A DNA stretch of 11,266 nt, taken from positions 1 to 11,266 of the forward strand of contig CAMDMN010000045.1 in assembly GCA_945901965.1 (NCBI GenBank). Reading direction: 5' to 3'. Shown here piece by piece: positions 7,419 to 11,266 of the stretch (the stretch's first letter is position 1; every line of letters begins with the position of its first letter). Under the pieces are notes generated by a model. The model was not told the origin of the DNA. It searched no databases and worked only from the letters and a program-made list of their open reading frames with translations. The position numbers and the translations under genes were made by a program. Source of the stretch: Legionella genomosp. 1. GTDB taxonomy: Bacteria; Pseudomonadota; Gammaproteobacteria; Legionellales; Legionellaceae.

Positions 7419-7479
7419 CTATTGTCAATAGACAGACCCTAATTTGAGCTAGATATTTAATGGGGTCCACTTAGATAAT

Positions 7480-7513
7480 AACTCAAGGATTGTATCATTT
7501 AGGCCCTTGAGTT
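7480..7513 (-). terminator. Possible terminator over the stop of the interrupted gene
   Basis: AACTCAAGG (7480-7488) and CCTTGAGTT (7505-7513) form a perfect 9-bp stem with a 16-nt loop containing the stop codon of the minus-strand gene. On the minus strand the stem is followed by ATTATCT, which is only weakly U-rich, so termination is uncertain. Confidence 0.35.
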
Positions 7514-8310
7514 TGATCGCCTGGCACTGCTGGCGTTTCTGACGCTGCTAGCGTTTCTGACGCTGCTGGCGTTGTTATATTATTAGTTACAGTTTTACTT
7601 GGTAGTGGGGTCATTCCACTTTCCTTGAACGCATCAAACTCTTTTAACCTCGCCGTATTGTAATTAAAGGCTGCGGAATATTTATCCCAAGCAGCACTAA
7701 TTTTGCCATCTTTGCCATCTTTGCCATTATATTCTTCGTAGATTTTAATTTGCTCCAATCTTTCGCGGCGGACACAATCATACATCTTATCTAATAGTTC
7801 TTGTCTATCTATAATGTGACGAGAATCACCACAGGGATTCTGTGCTTCAAGTTTATCCAGTGCTTTAAGTTCAGTCTCGTAGCTTTCATATTCTTTAAGA
7901 TGAGTCGCTTTATTTTCATCATTTTTGGAGTGATACTCACTTTTGATTAAATCAACATCATTCATATATTGCTGATAGGCGGCATCATTTGCATTATTAA
8001 TAGCATTGGCGACAGCAGCAGGACTATCGCCAATTGATTGTAAATCTTTGAAACTTAGTTGTTCTTTTGATTTTTTAATGTTGTCAAGTGCTATACGCTC
8101 TTCATCTAATGCTTGCTTTTGTGGTTTAGTAGGACTAATTTTAAACTCTTCCTGGAACTTATACTACGTATCTGGATCCTTTTTTCTATCTAATGTTTTT
8201 TCAGGATTTATATTTTTATACGTATCTGATAAGAGATGGTCTAACTTTTCTTTGGCTTCTTGAAATTTTTTTAGTTTATCAATAAATGGGGATGGGGTTG
8301 GAATTGGCAT
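7495..8310 (-). pseudogene. Unrecognised charged protein, interrupted by an in-frame TAG
   Basis: Read from ATG 8310, the frame has 271 codons plus a TGA at 7497-7495, broken only by TAG at 8166-8164 (codon 49). The start has a GGAAG site 6 nt upstream and a near-consensus promoter, so the original start is clear. Residues 1-48 begin MPIPTPSPF and continue as a Lys/Glu-rich helix. After the stop, 222 codons stay open: a soluble, charged, helical, probably coiled-coil region, then an Ala/Pro/Thr tail made of two AASET-type repeats. The next in-frame ATG (7965) has no ribosome binding site, so the distal part is unlikely to start on its own. There is no signal peptide or membrane helix, and no family was recognised. 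The lack of further lesions suggests a recent nonsense mutation (from CAG or TGG), suppression, or a base-call error. Confidence 0.75.
7529..7573 (-). repeat. 18-bp coding tandem repeat, 2.5 copies
   Basis: Units at 7529-7546 and 7547-7564 differ at one base and are followed by a half unit to 7573. On the coding strand they give the alternating TPAASE / TLAASE peptide near the C-terminus of the interrupted gene. Confidence 0.8.
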
Positions 8311-8315
8311 ACATA

Positions 8316-8378
8316 TCTTCCAAATATATAGTTATTTTCATACCTTAAATTTATATATTAAACAAAAAACAATGTCAA
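8316..8378 (-). promoter_or_regulatory. Strong sigma70 promoter and RBS of the interrupted gene
   Basis: On the minus strand, TTGACA (8378-8373, full -35 consensus) is followed after 17 nt by TATAAA (8355-8350, 5 of 6 to the -10 consensus). The leader then carries GGAAG (about 8321-8317), 6 nt before the ATG at 8310. This is the best promoter in the window and supports a gene that is, or was until recently, well expressed. Confidence 0.75.
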
Positions 8379-8413
8379 ATTCAAATACCGCACTAATAAT
8401 AAAGTGACGGCAA

Positions 8414-8514
8414 TCTATAGCTCGTTATAGACTGATCTAAAGGCCTGGTTTGGGCACTTTTTATAGCAACTACCCTAGCCCATAAAAATTTTTACTAATA
8501 AGCTCGTTAGATCT
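8414..8514. promoter_or_regulatory. Intergenic direct repeats and small palindrome
   Basis: In the divergent intergenic region, AGCTCGTTA occurs at 8419-8427 and 8501-8509, each followed by GATCT (after 6 nt in the first copy, directly in the second). The first copy sits within a 6-bp palindrome, TCTATA (8414-8419) / TATAGA (8426-8431). These could be operator sites for one of the divergent genes. No clear -35/-10 pair for the plus-strand lipoprotein gene was found; TATTAT (8561-8566) is the best -10-like hexamer but lies only about 20 nt from the start codon. Confidence 0.25.
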
Positions 8515-8573
8515 TTTCTCTTTTTGTTGCACATTAGCAAAACTTCATCTAATGTAGATATATTATAGCTATT

Positions 8574-8579
8574 GGAAGG
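8574..8579 (+). promoter_or_regulatory. Ribosome binding site fixing the lipoprotein start
   Basis: GGAAGG with 5-nt spacing points to ATG 8585. The in-frame GTG at 8579 overlaps this site, so it is an unlikely start. Confidence 0.65.
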
Positions 8580-8584
8580 TGGTT

Positions 8585-9547
8585 ATGTTCGCACGATATT
8601 TTTTAATTATTTGCTCGATAATATCTATTTCTGGATGCGCAAAATATCATACGGCAGTTAATCCTCCTGCTAAGTTGCCGCCGCAATTTGCAAGCAGTGT
8701 GCAGCATCGTCAAACTCCTAATTTTAGTCGCGTCTATGTTAATGGTGCTTTTGATGTAAATTTACATACAGGGTACAAACATAGCTCGGTTATCTTGCAT
8801 GGTGACCCGCGAGATTTGGCAAATGTGTCGACACAAGTTGTAAATGGCGTTATGCGACTTACAGTATGGGCAGGTTACCCGCGTTATGGCAAACTTTCTG
8901 CTGAGATAAATACTCATAATTTAACTTCTTTTGTATACCGTGGCACAGGCACAATTACTGGATATAAAATTAATACGGGATATATTGATGTTTTTCTTGA
9001 TAATAGCGGCAGAACAATGCTGCAAGGCAATATTAGTCTTAGAAAACTTGAGGTAACAGGTGGTGGTTATACGGAGATTTTAGGGGTAAATAGCCCTTAT
9101 CTTTTAGTAAAAATTTCTGGAAAATCAAATGTTAAGATATCAGGGGCTGCAAATTTATCATTATTAGATATAAATGATTCTAAGGGGCAAGGTAGATTTA
9201 GTTTTTATTGGGTAAAATCTAACGAGCTTAGAGTCCGAGGTAGCGGGAAAGCTTATATTCAATTAGCAGGTATTGCTAATAAATTAAATGTAGAGCTTTG
9301 GGATAATGCGCGGTTTAATGGCCGTTATCTTCGAGCAGATAGAGCCTTTGTTAAGACGCATAATAAATCAGTAGCCGAGATTTCAGCGGTGAAACGCCAG
9401 CATACTCTTGCTTCTGATGATAGCGATATTCAATTTTATAATATTCCAAATATGAAGGCAGATTTTATGGCTTATAACGGAGCAGTACTAGACATGCGAG
9501 ATTTAAGCCCGCCGGTTGTTCAAGAATACGATCAATATAATAAATAA
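8585..9547 (+). CDS. DUF2807 (head GIN domain) lipoprotein
   Basis: This 320-aa protein (from ATG 8585) starts with a lipoprotein signal peptide: a hydrophobic stretch, then ISISG before Cys18. The residue at +2 is Ala, which in gammaproteobacteria favours the outer membrane. From about residue 46 the sequence NFSRVYVNGAFDVNLHTG matches the opening of the DUF2807 / 'head GIN' domain, followed by Gly- and Asn-rich short beta strands (repeated SG.. and ISG.. turns) up to about 300, consistent with a beta-helix-like fold. The C-terminus is short and polar. DUF2807 proteins are described as putative adhesins or auto-transporter heads, but no experimental role can be read from sequence. It stands alone between a divergent interrupted gene and a convergent hydrolase gene. 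Confidence 0.8.
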   Translation: MFARYFLIICSIISISGCAKYHTAVNPPAKLPPQFASSVQHRQTPNFSRVYVNGAFDVNLHTGYKHSSVILHGDPRDLANVSTQVVNGVMRLTVWAGYPRYGKLSAEINTHNLTSFVYRGTGTITGYKINTGYIDVFLDNSGRTMLQGNISLRKLEVTGGGYTEILGVNSPYLLVKISGKSNVKISGAANLSLLDINDSKGQGRFSFYWVKSNELRVRGSGKAYIQLAGIANKLNVELWDNARFNGRYLRADRAFVKTHNKSVAEISAVKRQHTLASDDSDIQFYNIPNMKADFMAYNGAVLDMRDLSPPVVQEYDQYNK

Positions 9548-9550
9548 ATT

Positions 9551-9660
9551 GTAGGTTGGGCCAAGGCCCAATGGCATTACTTTAAGGCATAAACGTAGGG
9601 TGGGCAAAGCGCTAGCGTGCCCACCAACAGTAGTCGGATTATGGTGGGCACGCTGATGCC
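9551..9660. repeat. Cluster of palindromic repeats between convergent genes
   Basis: Three palindromic units fill the gap between two convergent genes: TTGGGCCAAGGCCCAA (9556-9571); GGTGGGCA (9599-9606) / TGCCCACC (9618-9625) around the self-complementary CGCTAGCG; and AGCGTGCCCACC (9614-9625) / GGTGGGCACGCT (9643-9654), a perfect 12-bp stem with a 17-nt loop. The last two share an arm and are mutually exclusive. They resemble common proteobacterial dispersed repeats ('GTAGGGTGGGCAAAGCG...GTGCCCACC') and could act as a bidirectional transcription barrier. No U-tract follows. Confidence 0.75.
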
Positions 9661-10449
9661 TTAATCTTGATTTTCTTTTATTTTACCAATTATTTTATCA
9701 ACATCATTATCTAATGGTAAAACATGACTAGAATCTTTTAGCCATGTTGTCTTGCAGTTTGCTATATTTTTGAAGATGTTGGCTACTTTAACTGAGTTAA
9801 CAACTGTATCGTGGCTGCCAAGGAATAGATCTGTTGGGCAATTAGGCGCTAGGAAATTAAAGTCTTTAATCATAGTTAAAATTTCAATAATAGAACTAAG
9901 CGGTAATTGGTTATAACAAATTTCATTGTGCAATTCTGAGCATAAATTCCCAGCGCGATTATGTAACTGTTTAAAACCAAATATATTTAATATTTTGGCT
10001 AACTTTAGTGATAAAGGAATATTTATTGTAAGTTTTAGAGCGGGCGCTAGTAAATAAAGATGATTTAAAGGAAAACGCGCGCTTAAATGACAGGCAATTA
10101 AACCACCCATTGACAATCCTAATACGTCTACGCGCTTGTAATTTTTGATTAAAGATTCACATATATTTTCGGTAGTACTTAGCAATTTTGAAGAGTTGAT
10201 ATTAGAAAATTCTTTAAGATCTACTCCATGCCCAGGTAAGGCTGGACAAATTATGGCATTATAAGTTGAAAGAGCGGGAATTATTAAGCGAAATACAGCA
10301 GGAGATGAGGCAAACCCGTGTAATAAAAGTATAGCGCTATCATTACCTTTTTGTCGTATATCAATAGGAGCTAATAATTTAGCCCCACTTTTATCTAATT
10401 GACGCAGCTCTTTGCCCCGCCAATAGTAACTAAAATCAGCAATATTCAT
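9661..10449 (-). CDS. Alpha/beta hydrolase, carboxylesterase (Est30/COG1647-like)
   Basis: This 262-aa cytosolic alpha/beta hydrolase shows the fold's markers in order: LLLHGFASSP (41-50, oxyanion hole region), PALPGHG (69-75), nucleophile elbow GLSMGG (111-116, Ser113), acid Asp214 in GSHDTVV and His242 in DSSHVLPLD. The complete Ser-Asp-His triad and the spacing resemble the Est30-type carboxylesterases of COG1647 and monoacylglycerol lipases, so a small acyl or glycerol ester is the likely substrate. The first 28 residues (with YYWRGKEL) precede the core and are of unknown role. The start at 10449 has AGAAG 6 nt upstream. No signal peptide is seen. It is a single gene on the minus strand, convergent with the DUF2807 lipoprotein gene, and its upstream side carries a 21-bp repeat array. 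Confidence 0.88.
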   Translation of the reverse strand: MNIADFSYYWRGKELRQLDKSGAKLLAPIDIRQKGNDSAILLLHGFASSPAVFRLIIPALSTYNAIICPALPGHGVDLKEFSNINSSKLLSTTENICESLIKNYKRVDVLGLSMGGLIACHLSARFPLNHLYLLAPALKLTINIPLSLKLAKILNIFGFKQLHNRAGNLCSELHNEICYNQLPLSSIIEILTMIKDFNFLAPNCPTDLFLGSHDTVVNSVKVANIFKNIANCKTTWLKDSSHVLPLDNDVDKIIGKIKENQD

Positions 10450-10482
10450 CAGGTTCTTCTAATATTTAATGGAAGATGATCT

Positions 10483-10586
10483 ATAACTCCCGAGAGCAAG
10501 TAACGCCATCGCGAGTACCAGGTACGTCATCCCGATTGCAAGTAACGTCATCGCGAGTACCAGGTACGTCATCCCGAGTGCAACGA
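10483..10586. repeat. 21-bp-period tandem repeat array
   Basis: The core CGTCATCSCGAG recurs at 10504, 10525, 10546 and 10567, exactly 21 bp apart, with a degenerate fifth copy in phase at 10483. Viewed as longer units, 10497-10538 and 10539-10580 are 42-bp copies with two differences. The last core is the left arm of the palindrome that follows. Because 21 is divisible by three a short open frame runs through it, but it has no start signals and is not called as a gene. Confidence 0.85.
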
Positions 10587-10661
10587 GGGATCTCCATTTG
10601 CTCAACAGAGTGCAACATTCAGGAGATCCTTCGCGCAAAAAACACGCGCTCTGGATGACGT
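10566..10661. repeat. Imperfect palindromic repeat (same family as 7152-7235)
   Basis: The left arm 10566-10595 (ACGTCATCCCGAG...GGATCTCC) pairs with 10622-10661 (GGAGATCC...GGATGACGT). The right arm carries about 10 extra nt around an A-run flanked by CGCGC/CGCG. The arm ends match the inner palindrome at 7152-7235, showing a dispersed family with at least two copies in this window. Confidence 0.8.
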
Positions 10662-10863
10662 GTGGCTATTATGAGTATTGAAAAAACCCAAGTTATCAAC
10701 AACCTGTGGAGTTGCGATGATTTTTATATAGATACAATCATAGCATAATTATCATACAAAAAAGAACAGGTGCATAACCAGTTAAATTTGCCTATGATTT
10801 TGCATAATGTTATTTATTGACTATACTAAAATCAATAGATAAATTTTATTGGAGATATTAATT
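10662..10863. other. AT-rich intergenic region
   Basis: This 202-nt non-coding, AT-rich stretch lies between the palindromic repeat and the last gene. It holds the candidate promoter below; the rest shows short direct copies of TGCATAA (near 10772 and 10801) and no gene. TTATCAACA near 10693 differs by one base from a DnaA box and stands alone. Confidence 0.5.
10817..10854 (+). promoter_or_regulatory. Candidate promoter and RBS of the last gene
   Basis: TTGACT (10817-10822, 5 of 6) is followed after 17 nt by TAAATT (10840-10845, 4 of 6). A GGAG ribosome binding site (10851-10854) stands 9 nt before ATG 10864. If the hexamers are right the leader is very short, about 12 nt or less, and may not hold the whole ribosome binding site, so the true promoter could lie further upstream. 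The ribosome binding site itself is convincing. Confidence 0.4.
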
Positions 10864-11266
10864 ATGTCATCAACTCCTCCTGGAAATGATTCAGCAGCTC
10901 CAGAGACTGCTGCTCCAACTTCTCCAGCTGCTCCAGTTGTTCCAGTTGTTCCAGTTGCTCAAGTTGCTCAAGTTGCTCAAGTTGCTCAAGTTGCTCCAAT
11001 AACTCTATCTACAGCTAAAGAGGAACCTGAAAAGGAACCTAAAGAGGAACCTACAGAGAGAATGCAATTAGATTACGATAAAGAGGGTTGGTTTAAAAAC
11101 ATGTTGATAGCTCTTGAGGAGATGAGAAAGTTGTTTAGTAAAAAGGAAAAGAAAAAGGAAAAGGAAGCATCTGATAATAATAAAAATGAAAAAGATGCAG
11201 CGACTTCACTTATAGCACCTACAGGGACTCCTACTCCGGCGCTGGTGGCCGCCGCCGCACCAGTGG
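10864..11266 (+). CDS. Unrecognised Ala/Pro/Val-rich repeat protein, 5' part
   Basis: The frame is open from ATG 10864 to the window edge (134 complete codons, no stop), so this is the N-terminal part of a longer protein. Residues 1-24 are Pro/Ala/Thr/Ser-rich, residues 24-46 are VVP and VAQ triplet repeats, then comes a KEEPEKEPKEEP stretch, then a predicted helix around DKEGWFKNMLIALEEMRKLF, a Lys/Glu-rich charged segment (about 95-115), and finally a second Ala/Pro/Thr stretch at the edge. There is no signal peptide or membrane helix. No family was recognised. The base composition jumps to GC-rich in the last 30 bases because of Ala and Pro codons. The layout resembles the interrupted gene at 7495-8310, though no direct sequence match is seen. 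A secreted effector or surface-interaction protein is possible but unproven. Confidence 0.7.
   Translation, partial: MSSTPPGNDSAAPETAAPTSPAAPVVPVVPVAQVAQVAQVAQVAPITLSTAKEEPEKEPKEEPTERMQLDYDKEGWFKNMLIALEEMRKLFSKKEKKKEKEASDNNKNEKDAATSLIAPTGTPTPALVAAAAPV
10922..10996 (+). repeat. 9-bp coding tandem repeat
   Basis: Units of the type CCAGTTGTT / CAAGTTGCT follow head to tail; four consecutive GTTGCTCAA units are identical. They encode VVP and VAQ triplets near the N-terminus of the last gene. Identical copies suggest recent slippage and probable length variation among strains. Confidence 0.85.
11017..11052 (+). repeat. 12-bp coding tandem repeat, three copies
   Basis: Three head-to-tail units AAAGAGGAACCT, GAAAAGGAACCT and AAAGAGGAACCT encode KEEP-EKEP-KEEP. 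Confidence 0.8.

Larger units (their letters stand above)
6980..7494. other. 515-bp non-coding repeat region after the bat operon
   Basis: No credible gene is present. The stretch holds a weak hairpin (CTCAAGC 7044-7050 / GCTTGAG 7067-7073), a transposon-like element with its direct repeats (7085-7418), a 13-nt palindrome CTATTGTCAATAG (7419-7431), and AT-rich sequence to the end of the next gene. No convincing rho-independent terminator for the bat operon is visible directly after its stop codon. Confidence 0.7.

Noticed and set aside
7495..7965. Independent 156-aa gene starting at ATG 7965
   Set aside because: No ribosome binding site precedes this ATG, and the frame continues upstream through the TAG to a start with a strong promoter and ribosome binding site.
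8164..8166. Programmed recoding (for example pyrrolysine) at the TAG
   Set aside because: No recoding element or pyl gene is visible, and a single point mutation is the simpler explanation.
8006..8263. 85-aa plus-strand open frame
   Set aside because: It is antisense to the interrupted minus-strand gene, whose promoter, ribosome binding site and codon pattern are convincing. No start signal on the plus strand.
10497..10580. Possible CRISPR array
   Set aside because: The repeats are contiguous with a 21-bp period and no unique spacers; no cas genes are present.
10476..10658. 60-aa plus-strand open frame with SRVPGTS-type repeats
   Set aside because: It is the translation of the 21-bp DNA array and the palindrome; there is no ribosome binding site and the peptide periodicity follows from the DNA period.
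10690..10715. DnaA-box-like TTATCAACA near TGTGGAG
   Set aside because: One box with one mismatch and a poor second match; no cluster and no replication genes nearby, so an origin is not supported.

Overview
The window is AT-rich, densely coding bacterial DNA. It most resembles a gammaproteobacterium, perhaps an intracellular or host-associated Legionellales-type lineage. The evidence is the order of the Bat operon (MoxR, DUF58, DUF4381, two VWA proteins, TPR protein, BatD), which includes the DUF4381 signature typical of gammaproteobacteria, together with dispersed palindromic repeats of the 'CGTCATCCCGAG...GGGATCTCC' and 'GTAGGGTGGGCAAAGCG...TGCCCACC' types. The lineage is an inference, because no rRNA or housekeeping marker is present.

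Region 1 (1-6979) is a compact seven-gene plus-strand operon. It encodes a MoxR AAA+ ATPase, a DUF58 protein, a DUF4381 membrane protein, BatA-like and BatB-like membrane-anchored VWA proteins, an exported TPR protein with a long Gln/Asp/Lys/Asn-rich tail (BatC-like), and BatD. Apart from the 15-nt gap after moxR, all neighbours overlap, so translation is probably coupled. The set looks like one envelope-associated chaperone or stress-tolerance machine: a cytosolic ATPase, membrane VWA platforms and periplasmic partners. The second VWA protein has lost its metal-binding motif.

Region 2 (6980-7494) is non-coding and unusually structured. A 310-bp element with 15-bp terminal inverted repeats is flanked by a perfect 12-bp direct repeat, as expected for a non-autonomous transposable element with its target duplication. 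It carries two large palindromes, one of them inside a perfect 26-bp AT-rich inverted repeat.

Region 3 (7495-8378, minus) is an unrecognised charged, Ala/Pro-tailed protein gene. It has a near-consensus promoter and a good ribosome binding site, but codon 49 is TAG and the remaining 222 codons are open. Divergent to it, 8585-9547 encodes a lipoprotein with a DUF2807 (head GIN) domain.

Region 4 (9548-10661) holds a short intergenic cluster of palindromic repeats, a minus-strand alpha/beta hydrolase (COG1647/Est30-like esterase) with an intact Ser-Asp-His triad, and then a 21-bp-period tandem array merging into a palindromic repeat.

Region 5 (10662-11266) holds a promoter and the 5' part of an unrecognised Ala/Pro/Val/Gln-rich repeat protein that runs off the window. 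Its style (Pro-rich start, charged middle, Ala/Pro/Thr-rich stretches, internal DNA repeats) resembles the interrupted gene of region 3. Both could be secreted or effector-type proteins, but nothing in the sequence proves this.
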